Positions 1-9,757 of a stretch of 64,000 nucleotides of DNA are shown in pieces. Where the stretch lies: the NCBI RefSeq assembly GCF_006384255.1, contig NZ_VCED01000002.1, positions 1 to 64,000 on the forward strand, in the 5' to 3' direction. The stretch is from Haemophilus seminalis. Lineage in GTDB: Bacteria > Pseudomonadota > Gammaproteobacteria > Enterobacterales > Pasteurellaceae. Within the stretch, counting starts at the first letter, position 1. Every line of letters starts with the position of its first letter. Made by a program: the position numbers and the translations under genes. Under the pieces are notes generated by a model that saw nothing but the letters and a program-made list of their open reading frames with translations, searched no databases and was not told the origin of the DNA.

Positions 1-311
1 GGCTGGCCATCCTCTCAGACCAGCTAGAGATCGCAGGCTTGGTAGGCCTTTACCCCACCAACTACCTAATCCCACTTGGGCTCATCTCATGGCATGCGGC
101 CTTGCGGTCCCGCACTTTCATCTCCCGATTCTACGCGGTATTAGCTACAGTTTCCCGTAGTTATCCCCCTCCATAAGCCAGATTCCCAAGCATTACTCAC
201 CCGTCCGCCACTCGTCAGCAAGAAAGCAAGCTTTCTCCTGCTACCGTTCGACTTGCATGTGTTAAGCCTGCCGCCAGCGTTCAATCTGAGCCATGATCAA
301 ACTCTTCAATT
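1..311 (-). rRNA. rrs: 16S ribosomal RNA, 5' part (rest lies beyond the window)
   Basis: Read on the minus strand, this begins with the conserved 16S start (AATTGAAGAGTTTGATCATG, ending near base 311) and runs through the first variable region off the left edge. Only about 310 of some 1540 bases are present. Transcription runs leftward, away from the oriC candidate near 18.2 kb, so it is co-directional with replication. The 5' boundary is placed by the conserved terminal bases and could be off by a few. Confidence 0.98.
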
Positions 312-607
312 CAAGTTCAATCGCTCAATATACTGCTTAGCTATAAATAAAAACACTACTTAAAAAAGTAATTATGAATTTTCAGTTAAGCACCTATTAA
401 GACTTCAAAATTAAAAATATTTTAAAACAAGTCAATCAACAAGTGCCCACACAGATTGTCTGATACATTCTTAAAGAGCAAAAAACAACGACGCACGTGG
501 AAACTTAAAGACTTCACAACAGTGCGTCGTTGTGTGCGGTGCATTATAGGGATTTTCAAATCCCTTGCAAGTACTTTTTACAAAAAAATTATTTGAATGA
601 ACAAATT
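312..607 (-). promoter_or_regulatory. rRNA operon promoter and leader with boxA antiterminator
   Basis: On the minus strand a near-consensus promoter is seen: TTGCAA at 565-570, a 16-base spacer, and TATAAT at 543-548, followed by a GC-rich discriminator. The leader holds a perfect 12-bp inverted repeat (485-496 with 522-533), then the boxA sequence TGCTCTTTAA at 471-480. BoxA is the Nus-factor antitermination site of rRNA operons. The rest of the leader is AT-rich with no gene. Roles of the boxA and promoter follow from known rrn operons; the hairpin's role is not known to me. Confidence 0.9.
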
Positions 608-1261
608 TTATTCGTCATCTAATTTTCTATAGCCTTTCAAGCCATTCTTTCTCAAAATTTCGTTTAATTTCTTTAATAAACGCTCTTTTTCAGATTGACT
701 TAAAAATTGGCTATTTTTATTTTGCAAAGCACATACTAACTTCCAATAAAAATCTAAAGTTGCTCCGCTGCCGCTTTTCTTTAATTCTACCAATGCATTT
801 TCTGCACCAATTTCTCTTAGCATAGCAACATCAGTAATGCCAACTTTTATTAGCGCCCTTTCATGCTTGATAGTTAAATTGGGTAAATCCTTTAATCTAT
901 TTAGCTTTCTCAAAGTACGATCTAACTTCTGATTGCGGATTTGCTGAATAGAAAGAATAATCAACTTTCTACACAACATATTATTGCGCATCACCTGATC
1001 TGAAAGCGCATAATATTGAGAAAGTACAAATCTCTTATTCAACTCATTTGTTGTAAATGGTTCACAACCTAATTTACTTAATTGAATTGCAAGTTCATCC
1101 TCACCACGTAGATAAAGTTTTTTATTCTGCCAAATGGCAAACATTGTCTCTTCCTTGTGAAACACACCGTAACCTGTAAAAAGATTTTTAAAGGTAACAT
1201 TTCCTACCAACAGATCTAATAGAAGGCAAACATTATTTATATGCTCGTCTTTTATGTTCAT
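608..1261 (-). CDS. tfoX: Competence activator Sxy/TfoX
   Basis: 217 residues, the usual size for Sxy. It has the N-terminal TfoX domain (about 10-100, with the FTGYGVFHKEETMFA stretch) and a C-terminal helix-hairpin-helix-like TfoX_C domain (about 120-200, with LPNLTIKHERALIKVGI). Sxy acts with cAMP-CRP to switch on competence genes at CRP-S promoters, enabling uptake of DNA carrying the AAGTGCGGT signal that is abundant here. The ATG is preceded by GAGG. It is divergent from recA, as in H. influenzae. A CRP-like site and a leader of about 50 bases lie upstream, matching what is known of sxy control. Confidence 0.97.
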   Translation of the reverse strand: MNIKDEHINNVCLLLDLLVGNVTFKNLFTGYGVFHKEETMFAIWQNKKLYLRGEDELAIQLSKLGCEPFTTNELNKRFVLSQYYALSDQVMRNNMLCRKLIILSIQQIRNQKLDRTLRKLNRLKDLPNLTIKHERALIKVGITDVAMLREIGAENALVELKKSGSGATLDFYWKLVCALQNKNSQFLSQSEKERLLKKLNEILRKNGLKGYRKLDDE

Positions 1262-1311
1262 ATTAACCTCATATGGATAAGTAGTTTAAAGGAGTTAGTA
1301 GAAGTACTTCT

Positions 1312-1380
1312 GATTTGGTTTATATCATGAAGTTTTTAATCTTACTAAGAATAAATTTCAGATTTGTGAAGCTGATCGTA
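1312..1380 (-). promoter_or_regulatory. sxy promoter with CRP site
   Basis: On the minus strand, -10 TATAAA lies at 1319-1324, predicting a start near 1312 and a leader of about 50 bases before the tfoX ATG. A CRP-like site, TGTGA-N6-TCGTA in plus-strand orientation, occupies 1365-1380. Its centre lies at about -60, the class I activation position. Known H. influenzae biology (CRP activation of sxy and a structured short leader) agrees with this layout; the exact start is inferred. Confidence 0.75.
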
Positions 1381-1581
1381 AATTTGAAATTTATTTTTAT
1401 GTAAACAATTGGTTTATATATAAATATACTATATTTAAAAATTTTCTTACTATTATGTTTTGTATATAATTTAACCTAAAAATTCAATTAACAAGCTTTA
1501 TCATAACTCCCTCATTTTGAGGTTTAGCTCTGGTTTTTTTGGAATACAGATCCCATATTTTTCCAAATATGAATATTTCTC

Positions 1582-1609
1582 TTGACCTGTACATCAATAC
1601 AGATATAAT
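1582..1609 (+). promoter_or_regulatory. recA promoter with LexA (SOS) box
   Basis: A -35 TTGACC (1582-1587) and -10 TATAAT (1604-1609) are separated by 16 bases. The spacer region carries a canonical LexA operator, CTGT-N8-ACAG, at 1587-1602. LexA binding there would block RNA polymerase until DNA damage, the standard control of recA. The remaining bases between tfoX and this promoter are AT-rich with no further gene. Confidence 0.95.
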
Positions 1610-1645
1610 CACAAAAAACTTGAACATTCAAACAGGAATTCACTT

Positions 1646-2710
1646 ATGGCAACTAAAGAAGAAAAACAAAAAGCACTAGCTGCAGCATTAGGACAAATCG
1701 AAAAACAATTTGGTAAAGGCTCAATTATGAAATTAGGTGATACCAAAACGTTGGATGTAGAATCTATTTCTACCGGATCACTTGGCTTAGATGTTGCACT
1801 AGGAATTGGTGGTTTACCTATGGGACGAATTGTAGAAATTTTCGGACCAGAATCATCTGGTAAAACCACATTAACTCTTTCCGTCATTGCTCAAGCGCAA
1901 AAAGCGGGAAAAACCTGTGCATTTATTGATGCAGAACACGCCCTTGATCCTATTTATGCAGCAAAACTTGGGGTGGATGTAAAAGAACTTTTTGTTTCTC
2001 AACCAGATAATGGTGAACAAGCACTTGAAATCTGTGATGCATTAGTTCGCTCTGGCGCAATTGATGTAATCATTGTGGACTCCGTTGCCGCACTGACACC
2101 AAAAGCTGAAATTGAAGGGGATATGGGTGATTCCCATATGGGGCTACAAGCTCGTTTAATGTCACAAGCTTTACGTAAACTTACTGGCCAAATTAAAAAT
2201 GCAAACTGTTTAGTTGTATTTATTAACCAAATCCGAATGAAAATAGGTGTGATGTTTGGTAATCCTGAAACCACCACAGGCGGTAATGCATTAAAATTCT
2301 ATTCTTCTGTTCGCTTAGATATTCGTCGCACAGGTTCTGTAAAAGATGGCGAAAATATTATTGGAAATGAAACACGCGTAAAAGTAGTAAAAAACAAACT
2401 AGCGGCACCATTCCGTCAAGTAGATTTCCAAATTCTTTATGGCGAAGGTATTTCAAAAGCGGGTGAGTTATTAGAACTTGGTGTAAAACACAAGCTTGTA
2501 GAGAAATCAGGTGCATGGTATGCCTATAATGGAGAAAAAATTGGCCAAGGTAAAACTAACTCAATGAAATGGCTCAATGAAAATCCAGAAAAAGCTGATG
2601 AATTAGAAGCACGTTTACGCGCAGAATTAGTGGCTAATCCAGAACAAGCTTTAATGGCTGACATTGAACAATCTGAAAATAGTTCAGAATCAGAAAGTGA
2701 TTTTGAATAA
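1646..2710 (+). CDS. recA: Recombinase RecA
   Basis: 354 residues. It polymerises on single-stranded DNA, drives strand exchange and stimulates LexA self-cleavage. Visible motifs are Walker [10 protein letters not shown] (about 66-74), the Walker B region [10 protein letters not shown], and the [21 protein letters not shown]2 loop. The tail is acidic and serine-rich ([12 protein letters not shown]), typical of RecA C-termini. It has a LexA-controlled promoter and is followed by an uptake-signal hairpin and then recX, so recX probably depends on read-through. Full length and intact. Confidence 0.99.
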   Translation: MATKEEKQKALAAALGQIEKQFGKGSIMKLGDTKTLDVESISTGSLGLDVALGIGGLPMGRIVEIFGPESSGKTTLTLSVIAQAQKAGKTCAFIDAEHALDPIYAAKLGVDVKELFVSQPDNGEQALEICDALVRSGAIDVIIVDSVAALTPKAEIEGDMGDSHMGLQARLMSQALRKLTGQIKNANCLVVFINQIRMKIGVMFGNPETTTGGNALKFYSSVRLDIRRTGSVKDGENIIGNETRVKVVKNKLAAPFRQVDFQILYGEGISKAGELLELGVKHKLVEKSGAWYAYNGEKIGQGKTNSMKWLNENPEKADELEARLRAELVANPEQALMADIEQSENSSESESDFE

Positions 2711-2728
2711 ATCAAATCATCAACGCCA

Positions 2729-2755
2729 AAAGTGCGGTCATTTTAACCGCACTTT
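2729..2755. terminator. Paired uptake-signal terminator after recA
   Basis: Two inverted AAGTGCGGT cores form a 10-bp stem (2729-2738 with 2746-2755) and a short T-rich loop. The arrangement serves both as a DNA-uptake signal pair and as an intrinsic-type terminator between recA and recX. Confidence 0.85.
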
Positions 2756-2788
2756 ATATCAACTCAATAAAAATAAAGGAATCATTCC

Positions 2789-3247
2789 TTGTCATCCCTT
2801 GCTTTTAATTACATAGTTAATCTTCTTTCTCGCAGAGAATATAGTGAATTCGAGCTCCGCAATAAAATGCAGGAAAAGAACTTTTCGGAAGAAGAAATTG
2901 ATGATGCATTATCTTTATGCCAGGCAAAAAATTGGCAAAGTGATCGTCGTTTTTCAGAAAATTATATAAATTCACGCGCACAAAAAGGTTATGGTGTAGG
3001 AAGAATTCGACAAGAATTACTACAATTAAAAGGTGTGTCTTCTGATATTATTGATGAAGTTTTAATAGAATCCGAAATAAACTGGTATGAAATGGCAGAG
3101 AACTTGTTACGTAAAAAATTCCCAAATTACAACGAACAGCAAACGCCTAAAATGAAACAAAAAATTTGGCAATATATGCTATCACATGGATTTCGTAGCG
3201 ATGAATTTACTGATTTAATTGGGCAAAACCAAAATGAATGGGATTAA
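2789..3247 (+). CDS. recX: Recombination regulator RecX
   Basis: 152 residues, the usual length for RecX. It is rich in the helical repeats of the family, with typical stretches [16 protein letters not shown] and the [12 protein letters not shown] motif. RecX binds RecA filaments and limits their extension. The TTG start is chosen because AAAGGA lies 8 bases upstream and no ATG fits better. It follows recA, as in most gammaproteobacteria. Its last 4 bases overlap the convergent crcB gene. Confidence 0.93.
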   Translation: MSSLAFNYIVNLLSRREYSEFELRNKMQEKNFSEEEIDDALSLCQAKNWQSDRRFSENYINSRAQKGYGVGRIRQELLQLKGVSSDIIDEVLIESEINWYEMAENLLRKKFPNYNEQQTPKMKQKIWQYMLSHGFRSDEFTDLIGQNQNEWD

Positions 3248-3630
3248 TGTAAAAGTTGAGAACAAATTTTATATATCCAAATGCCCAATACAGTCATAGC
3301 TAAACATCCGGATAAATGCATAGCTAGTACACTAAATCCATTTAACCATTTATCATTAAAAAATAATTCCACAACTTCGGAAGAAAAAGAAGAAAATGTG
3401 GTTAGCGATCCTAAAAAACCGGTAATTAAAAATAACCGCCATTCAGCACTAATTTGTGGGAATTGCCAAAAAAGCCCAAGTAATACACCAATAATTAAGC
3501 AACCAAGCAAATTAGCGATTAAAGTCCCAAAAGCAAACGAAGAAAATAAAGGATTAAATAACAATCCTATAGCCCAACGTAATGACGCACCTAATATTGC
3601 ACCACAACTTATGAATAATAATGCCTGCAT
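3244..3630 (-). CDS. crcB: Fluoride channel CrcB/Fluc
   Basis: 128 residues with four hydrophobic segments. It carries the family signature around [14 protein letters not shown] (the TTFS region lining the fluoride path) and the [10 protein letters not shown] glycine-rich helix. CrcB dimers are fluoride export channels in the inner membrane. It overlaps the upstream HAD gene by one base, so the two are translationally coupled on the minus strand. No fluoride riboswitch was recognised upstream. Confidence 0.93.
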   Translation of the reverse strand: MQALLFISCGAILGASLRWAIGLLFNPLFSSFAFGTLIANLLGCLIIGVLLGLFWQFPQISAEWRLFLITGFLGSLTTFSSFSSEVVELFFNDKWLNGFSVLAMHLSGCLAMTVLGIWIYKICSQLLH

Positions 3631-4448
3631 TAATAATCTAATCCAAATTGGGTTCGCAAATAACGAGCGACAGATTCTTCTTTATTTGAGCCAATAACTT
3701 CTAACTCTGGACAAGCTTTTTTTAAACGAATATCAGCATCCTGCATGATACACCCTTTACCAGCCCAAGAAAGCATTTCTACATCATTCATTCCATCACC
3801 AAAAGCAATACAGTCTTTTAACTCATATTCTCGTGATTCGAGTAAATGTTTTAATGCATCGCCTTTTGAAACATTCTTATTCATCACTTCCAAACAGGCT
3901 AATGCTGAATAAACAATCGTCGTTACGTCACCAAACTTATCTCGTAAATAACTTTCTACTTCAACTAAATCCTCTGGAGTTTTACCAATAAAAAAGACTT
4001 TTTCTGTCCCACGTCCATGATGTTTAGAGAAATCGACAACGTTATAATCAAATCCTGATTCTTTGTGGAACTGACGCATTGCAGGAATATCTTTATTAGT
4101 AAACCAACCTTCATCTTGATAGCTATTCATGCATACTTTTGTTGTATCAAATGGAGTTTTGTAAAGCTCTAGAACTAACTCTTCAGGCAAGCTGTTGCTA
4201 TAAAGAAAATTACCCTGTAAATCCCGTACACGAGCACCATTTGATGTAATCATAACCGCACGTTCCGCACCAATTTTTCCAAGAATGGATGACACATCGG
4301 TATGGTTACGCCCCGTTGCTAAAATGATATCCACACCGTTTTGCTCTAATGCTCTCAGCGTATCAATGGTAAGATCACCGACTAAATGTTCAGGAGTTAA
4401 AAGCGTGCCATCTAAATCAGACACCATTGCTCGAAAAGGTAAATTCAT
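3630..4448 (-). CDS. Cof-type HAD-IIB phosphatase
   Basis: 272 residues. HAD motif I DLDGTLL lies at about 11-17, motif II is TSNGA, and motif IV is [10 protein letters not shown] near 220. A large cap of the IIB (Cof) type lies between. Such enzymes dephosphorylate sugar phosphates, nucleotides or cofactors such as FMN or pyridoxal phosphate; the substrate cannot be read from sequence. GAGG precedes the ATG. It is probably cotranscribed with crcB, which overlaps its stop. Confidence 0.88.
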   Translation of the reverse strand: MNLPFRAMVSDLDGTLLTPEHLVGDLTIDTLRALEQNGVDIILATGRNHTDVSSILGKIGAERAVMITSNGARVRDLQGNFLYSNSLPEELVLELYKTPFDTTKVCMNSYQDEGWFTNKDIPAMRQFHKESGFDYNVVDFSKHHGRGTEKVFFIGKTPEDLVEVESYLRDKFGDVTTIVYSALACLEVMNKNVSKGDALKHLLESREYELKDCIAFGDGMNDVEMLSWAGKGCIMQDADIRLKKACPELEVIGSNKEESVARYLRTQFGLDY

Positions 4449-4560
4449 AAAAACCTCAAAAAATAATTTGCGGTTATCATATCACTAAATATACAAATTG
4501 CCCTTGTCTAAGATCAATGTATAAAAAACGGTAATAAAAATAACCGCACTTTATTAAGAA

Positions 4561-5583
4561 TTAAGGCATTAAATCAACTGATATATTTCCTTTCATTTGA
4601 CAGCAGCACGCTAAAACATAACCTTGTTTAATTTCATCTTCTGTCAGCGGTCCGTTTGAACTCACTTCATAATCCCCACTCACCACTAAAGTTTTACAAG
4701 AACCACAAATACCTTCTCTACAGGCAGCAATAATAGGTGCTTTATGTTCTTCCAAAGCAGCTAACAATGTTTTTCCAACAGGTACAGAAAAAGTTTGAGG
4801 TACTGGATTAGTAATAGAAAGCGTCACTTGTTTACTATTATCTAACATACAATTTTCTGCTGAAGAATGAAATTGCTCTAAAAAGAAACGTTCAGATGGG
4901 ATACCAAGGGATTCTGTCATCGCACGTAAATCACGCATATAACTTTCTGGGCCACAAGTCAGCACCGTATAATCAGCTATATTAGGCACAAGCTCAGATA
5001 ACATTTGACTATTTAAACGTCCAGCGATAAAGCCATCATCTGCATCAACAGAAGCATTAATAAATAATTTTAACTGTGGAAATTGTTCTTTCAGTAATGC
5101 CCATTCTCGTTTAAAAATAACATCTTTAGGAGAATGGACACTATAGAATACAACCACATCTACACCTGGTTTATTTTTTAATAACCAGCGAGTCATAGAC
5201 ATGATTGGCGTAACGCCACATCCACCAGCCACAAGCAAATATCGATCACTTACAATGCGGGTACAGGTAAATTTACCCATTGGATCAGATAGCCAAATTT
5301 GATCACCTTCTTTAATTTCGGATGTAATCCAATTAGAACCTACCCCGTTTTTAATACGACGAACGGTTAAAGTAACAAAACGGCTCATTCCTGGCGTAGA
5401 CGATAGCGTATAAGCTCGTACAATATTTGGTGTATTACGAATACTTACTAAAGCATACTGGCCTGGCTCATAAGGGTAAAAATCTTGTGCGATTAATTCA
5501 ATTGTATAGACATCATCAGTTTCCTGATGAATAGAATGCACCTGCATTTCGTTATAACACAACGGATTCTGATTATTTGACAT
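4561..5583 (-). CDS. hcr: NADH oxidoreductase Hcr (partner of Hcp)
   Basis: 340 residues. The N-terminal flavin domain contains RAYTLSS (FAD binding), and the NAD domain contains LVAGGCGVTPIMSM and a TCGPESYM stretch. The C-terminus is a plant-type 2Fe-2S ferredoxin with cysteines in CREGICGSCKTL and a final CCC cluster. Hcr passes electrons from NADH to the hybrid-cluster protein. It lies 103 bases downstream of hcp on the same strand. The gap contains a pair of inverted uptake signals that may attenuate read-through. Confidence 0.93.
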   Translation of the reverse strand: MSNNQNPLCYNEMQVHSIHQETDDVYTIELIAQDFYPYEPGQYALVSIRNTPNIVRAYTLSSTPGMSRFVTLTVRRIKNGVGSNWITSEIKEGDQIWLSDPMGKFTCTRIVSDRYLLVAGGCGVTPIMSMTRWLLKNKPGVDVVVFYSVHSPKDVIFKREWALLKEQFPQLKLFINASVDADDGFIAGRLNSQMLSELVPNIADYTVLTCGPESYMRDLRAMTESLGIPSERFFLEQFHSSAENCMLDNSKQVTLSITNPVPQTFSVPVGKTLLAALEEHKAPIIAACREGICGSCKTLVVSGDYEVSSNGPLTEDEIKQGYVLACCCQMKGNISVDLMP

Positions 5584-5609
5584 AGAATTTTCTCTTTGAA
5601 GATAGAAAA

Positions 5610-5674
5610 AAGTGCGGTGGATTTTTAAAATGTTTATAAAGCTAATACTACAAATTAAAAAATCGACCGCACTT
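5610..5674. repeat. Inverted pair of uptake signals between hcp and hcr
   Basis: AAGTGCGGT at 5610-5618 faces ACCGCACTT at 5666-5674 across a 47-base AT-rich spacer. It could form a long-loop hairpin. Whether it terminates or merely attenuates hcp transcription before hcr cannot be told from sequence. Confidence 0.7.
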
Positions 5675-5686
5675 TTCTATGAAATT

Positions 5687-7339
5687 TTATTTAGCTAAAG
5701 CTTCTGCCATATCTTGTTCAGGTGTTGTCAAACCGCGCAAACCGAATTTTTCATTTAATAATGCCATCACATTATCATTTAAAAATGCTGGCGCAGTCGG
5801 CCCTGTATAGATATTTTTAACACCTAACGCCAATAAGGTAAGCAAAATAACAATAGCTTTTTGCTCAAACCAAGAAAGCACAAGTGTTAATGGTAATTCG
5901 TTAACGCCAATACCCAGTTTTTGTGAAAGATTTACAGCAAGCATTATCGCAGAATACGCATCATTACATTGCCCAACATCTAACAAGCGAGGTAACCCAT
6001 CAATAGCGCCAAAATCTAATTTATTAAAACGATATTTACCACAACCTAAAGTTAAAATCGCACAATCTTCCGGTACTTGACGAGCAAAATCAGTGTAATA
6101 GCTACGCTCACCTTTGCTGCCATCACAACCGCCCACTAAGAAAACATGACGTAATTTTCCACCAGCAACAAGATTAATCACTGCATCTGAAGCATCTAAT
6201 AAAGTTTGACGACCAAACCCAACGGTAATTTTGTGTTCTAATTCATCATAAGGGAATCCCGTCATTTCTTGTGCTTTCGCGATAACTTGACTGAAATCAC
6301 GATCTTCAATGTGCGTTACACCAGGCCAGCCCACAATGCTACGGGTATAAATACGATCTGCGTAATTACCAACATTAGGATCAATAATACAGTTAGAGGT
6401 CATAATTACAGGACCAGGGAATTTCGCAAATTCTTTCTGCTGATTTTGCCAACCACTTCCATAATTACCAACTAAATGATTGTATTTTTTCAATTCTGGG
6501 TAACCATGCGCAGGTAACATTTCACCATGAGTATAAATATTTATCCCTGTTCCTTCCGTTTGTTCTAAAAGTGCTTTTAAATCTTTTAAATCATGACCAG
6601 AAATTAAAATACATTTTCCTGCTACAGGCTTCACATTTACCGTTGCTGGAACAGGATGACCAAATGCTTCTGTTTCACCTGCATCTAATAAACTCATTAC
6701 TTGAAAATTCATATTACCGATGCCAAGTGCCTTTTCTAACAATTCATTTAGATCGCTTGGATTTGTTCCTAGCCACGCCATAAACTCATGGAATTGACGA
6801 TATACCTCATTATCAAATTTACCTAAAACATGGGCATGTTCCATATAAGCAGCCGCACCTTTTAAACCGTATAAACAAAGCATACGCACACCATGTACGT
6901 CTTCCCCAATCAAAGTGCGGTCAGAATTTAGGGCAAAATTCGCAGCTTGTTTTGTTAAATCAGAAATCGTTGCGCCTTCAAGCTGTAAATGAGCTAACGG
7001 ATGGTTTACATCAATACTTGGATTTAGTGTACGGCAACGTTTCATTAAATTATCGCGATAAGCGATGGCTTGTTGTGCATATTCAACTATACGTTGAGAA
7101 TCAAAGTTTACATTAGTCAAGGTAGAGAAAAATGCTTGTGCCGTAAAAGCATCAATTTCATTATCGATAATAGCTAAATCTCTCGCTTGAATAGCCCAAG
7201 CAGATAAGCTTTGCAGAGTTGCAACAAGAAGGTCTTGTAAATCAGAAGTTTCCGCAGTTTTACCGCACATTCCTTGAGAGTAACTACAACCGTTACCCAC
7301 AGGTGTGCGCATTGTTTGTTCGCATTGTACGCAGTACAT
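5687..7339 (-). CDS. hcp: Hybrid-cluster protein / hydroxylamine reductase
   Basis: 550 residues, the class II length. Four N-terminal cysteines (3, 6, 18 and 25) bind the FeS cluster. Later conserved hybrid-cluster ligands are seen in [23 protein letters not shown] and [10 protein letters not shown]. In other bacteria Hcp is a high-affinity NO reductase with hydroxylamine reductase activity, induced anaerobically by nitrite or NO. Electrons come from Hcr downstream. An uptake signal lies inside the gene at 6913-6921. Confidence 0.96.
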   Translation of the reverse strand: MYCVQCEQTMRTPVGNGCSYSQGMCGKTAETSDLQDLLVATLQSLSAWAIQARDLAIIDNEIDAFTAQAFFSTLTNVNFDSQRIVEYAQQAIAYRDNLMKRCRTLNPSIDVNHPLAHLQLEGATISDLTKQAANFALNSDRTLIGEDVHGVRMLCLYGLKGAAAYMEHAHVLGKFDNEVYRQFHEFMAWLGTNPSDLNELLEKALGIGNMNFQVMSLLDAGETEAFGHPVPATVNVKPVAGKCILISGHDLKDLKALLEQTEGTGINIYTHGEMLPAHGYPELKKYNHLVGNYGSGWQNQQKEFAKFPGPVIMTSNCIIDPNVGNYADRIYTRSIVGWPGVTHIEDRDFSQVIAKAQEMTGFPYDELEHKITVGFGRQTLLDASDAVINLVAGGKLRHVFLVGGCDGSKGERSYYTDFARQVPEDCAILTLGCGKYRFNKLDFGAIDGLPRLLDVGQCNDAYSAIMLAVNLSQKLGIGVNELPLTLVLSWFEQKAIVILLTLLALGVKNIYTGPTAPAFLNDNVMALLNEKFGLRGLTTPEQDMAEALAK

Positions 7340-7705
7340 AATTAAGTCCTTTTGATTAGAATAGAAAGTTTCGTTATAAACCCGATAAAATCACTCGGAT
7401 TTATAAAAAAATGATAAAACCTTTTTTCTACTAGATACAAAAGGAAATTTTGATTAATTAGAATTTGTTTGATCTAGATTAAATTAATACCAATAACGAG
7501 TTAATCTATTTTTATTTAGAAGAACATAAATTCTAACAATACTAAAAACCACGCAATAAAATTGCATATATTGGCATTACCAGTTGAAAAACGATAACAA
7601 ATTTCATTTTATTTCTCTTATAATGCAACTGTTCGAACAACAAGCAGTATCTCGAATGATGTATGTTTATTCCCCAATGGATAGTCAAAACACAAGGAGA
7701 TTATT
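7340..7705. promoter_or_regulatory. hcp-arcB divergent intergenic region with FNR-like site
   Basis: The 366-bp gap has no ORF I can support. On the hcp side there is an FNR-like dyad, TTGAT-CTAG-ATTAA, at 7469-7482, one base from consensus. A minus-strand TATCTA lies at 7432-7437 downstream of it. On the arcB side TATAAT at 7619-7624 is a plausible -10, and AAGGAG precedes the arcB ATG. FNR control of hcp is known in enterics; here it is inferred from the site alone. Confidence 0.6.
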
Positions 7706-8710
7706 ATGGCTTTCAATATGAAAAACAGACATTTACTTAGTCTTGTTCATCACACAGAACGTGAAATTAAATATCTCTTAGATCTCTCCCGAGATTTGAA
7801 ACGAGCCAAATATGCAGGCACAGAACAACAAACATTAAAAGGCAAAAATATTGCGCTCATCTTTGAAAAAACCTCCACCCGCACACGTTGTGCATTCGAA
7901 GTCGCCGCTCATGACCAAGGCGCTCAAGTCACCTACATCGACCCTAACTCCTCCCAAATTGGCCACAAAGAAAGTATGAAAGATACCGCCCGCGTATTAG
8001 GCAGAATGTATGATGGCATTGAATATCGTGGCTTTAAACAAAGTATCGTTCAAGAACTTGCTGATTATGCTGGTGTGCCAGTATTCAATGGTTTAACCGA
8101 TGAATTCCACCCAACACAAATGCTTGCCGACGTACTTACCATGATTGAACATTGCGACAAACCATTAAACGAAATTAGCTATGTATATATTGGGGATGCT
8201 CGCAATAACATGGGTAATTCACTTTTATTAATTGGTGCAAAATTAGGTATGGATGTGCGGATTTGTGGACCTAAAGCATTATTATCAGAAGCAAGTCTTG
8301 TGGAAATGTGCGAAAAATTTGCTAAAGAAAGTGGCGCTCGTATTACTGTAACTGAAGATATCGACAAAGCTGTGAAAGGTGTAGATTTTGTTCATACTGA
8401 TGTGTGGGTTTCAATGGGTGAACCATTAGAAACTTGGGGCGAACGCATTAAATTATTACTTCCTTATCAAGTCACACCTGAATTAATGAAACGCACTGGT
8501 AATCCAAAAGTGAAATTTATGCACTGCTTACCCGCCTTCCATAACAGTGAAACCAAAGTTGGTCGTCAAATTGCTGAAAAATATCCTGAATTAGCTAATG
8601 GTATTGAAGTGACTGAAGACGTATTTGAATCGCCAATGAACATTGCATTTGAACAAGCAGAAAACCGTATGCACACAATTAAAGCGGTCATGGTAGCAAG
8701 TTTGGCATAA
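7706..8710 (+). CDS. arcB: Ornithine carbamoyltransferase, catabolic type
   Basis: 334 residues. It carries the carbamoyl-phosphate loop STRTR (57-61), the ornithine-binding FMHCLPAFH motif near 274, and the DVWVSMGE segment. The enzyme interconverts citrulline plus phosphate with ornithine plus carbamoyl phosphate. The adjacent carbamate kinase gene, 9 bases downstream, points to the catabolic direction, giving ATP from carbamoyl phosphate. No arginine deiminase gene (arcA) lies beside it, so citrulline or another source would have to feed it. Confidence 0.95.
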   Translation: MAFNMKNRHLLSLVHHTEREIKYLLDLSRDLKRAKYAGTEQQTLKGKNIALIFEKTSTRTRCAFEVAAHDQGAQVTYIDPNSSQIGHKESMKDTARVLGRMYDGIEYRGFKQSIVQELADYAGVPVFNGLTDEFHPTQMLADVLTMIEHCDKPLNEISYVYIGDARNNMGNSLLLIGAKLGMDVRICGPKALLSEASLVEMCEKFAKESGARITVTEDIDKAVKGVDFVHTDVWVSMGEPLETWGERIKLLLPYQVTPELMKRTGNPKVKFMHCLPAFHNSETKVGRQIAEKYPELANGIEVTEDVFESPMNIAFEQAENRMHTIKAVMVASLA

Positions 8711-8719
8711 GGAGAAATC

Positions 8720-9652
8720 ATGAGAATAGTGATTGCATTAGGCGGTAATGCGTTATTACGACGCGGAGAGCCGCTGACAGCCGAAAATCAACGACAAAAT
8801 GTTCGCATTGCTTGTGAGCAAATTGCTAAGATTTGGCCAAATAATGAACTAGTGATAGCACACGGTAATGGCCCACAAGTGGGTTTGCTCGCCTTACAAG
8901 GCGCTGCCTATACTGATGTGCCAACCTATCCTTTAGATGTATTAGGTGCAGAATCAGTAGGAATGATTGGTTATATGATTCAACAAGAACTCGGTAATTT
9001 AGTTCCATTTGAAGTGCCATTTGCAACTTTATTATCTCAAGTCGAAGTTGATATCAACGACCCAGCTTTTAAAAATCCAACTAAACCAATTGGCCCTCTT
9101 TATACGAAAGAAGAAGCTGAACGTTTGGCAAAAGAAAAAAATTGGTCTATTGCACAAGATGGTGATAAATATCGTCGCGTTGTGCCAAGTCCATTGCCAA
9201 AACGTATTTTTGAAATCCGTCCAGTCAAATGGTTGCTTGAAAAAGGCAGTATCGTAATTTGTGCGGGTGGCGGCGGTATCCCGACCTATTATGATGAAAA
9301 CCATAATTTACAAGGTGTTGAAGCCGTTATCGACAAAGATTTATGTTCAGCTTTACTTGCAGAAAATCTTGATGCTGATTTATTCATCATTGCAACTGAT
9401 GTTTCAGCAACCTTCGTAGATTGGGGAAAACCAACTCAAAAAGCAATTTCTGTCGCATCACCTGAAGCCATTTCAGAACTTGGTTTCGCTGCAGGTTCCA
9501 TGGGACCGAAAGTACAAGCCGCGATCAACTTTGCGAAACAAACAGGAAAAGATGCAGTAATAGGCTCTTTATCTGATATTGTGGACATTGTGAAAGGAAA
9601 AGCTGGTACTCGTATTACGAAAAAAGCTGAAGGCATATCCTATTATGCTTAA
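8720..9652 (+). CDS. arcC: Carbamate kinase
   Basis: 310 residues of the amino-acid kinase fold. It has the N-terminal [15 protein letters not shown] and [13 protein letters not shown] motifs, the central CAGGGGIP motif and the C-terminal [10 protein letters not shown] motif. It converts carbamoyl phosphate and ADP into ATP, CO2 and ammonia. It shares an operon with arcB (9-base gap with GGAG before its ATG) and is followed by strong hairpins, so the downstream transporter may have separate or attenuated expression. Confidence 0.96.
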   Translation: MRIVIALGGNALLRRGEPLTAENQRQNVRIACEQIAKIWPNNELVIAHGNGPQVGLLALQGAAYTDVPTYPLDVLGAESVGMIGYMIQQELGNLVPFEVPFATLLSQVEVDINDPAFKNPTKPIGPLYTKEEAERLAKEKNWSIAQDGDKYRRVVPSPLPKRIFEIRPVKWLLEKGSIVICAGGGGIPTYYDENHNLQGVEAVIDKDLCSALLAENLDADLFIIATDVSATFVDWGKPTQKAISVASPEAISELGFAAGSMGPKVQAAINFAKQTGKDAVIGSLSDIVDIVKGKAGTRITKKAEGISYYA

Positions 9653-9663
9653 ATAATAAAAGA

Positions 9664-9731
9664 ACTTTGAGAAATCATTCTCAAAGTAAAAAGTGCGGTC
9701 GGTTTAACCGATGTTTTTACCAACCGCACTT
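9664..9731. terminator. Tandem hairpins after arcC
   Basis: The first is a perfect 10-bp stem with a 4-base loop (9664-9673 with 9678-9687). Immediately after it come inverted uptake signals at 9691-9699 and 9723-9731. Two stacked hairpins between arcC and the transporter gene suggest termination or strong attenuation. Confidence 0.82.
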
Positions 9732-9757
9732 TAAACGTTACATATAAGGAGCTCGCT

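Noticed and set aside
3281..3697. 138-codon plus-strand ORF over crcB
   Set aside because: It is antisense to the clearly conserved crcB frame and has no family features or plausible start context.
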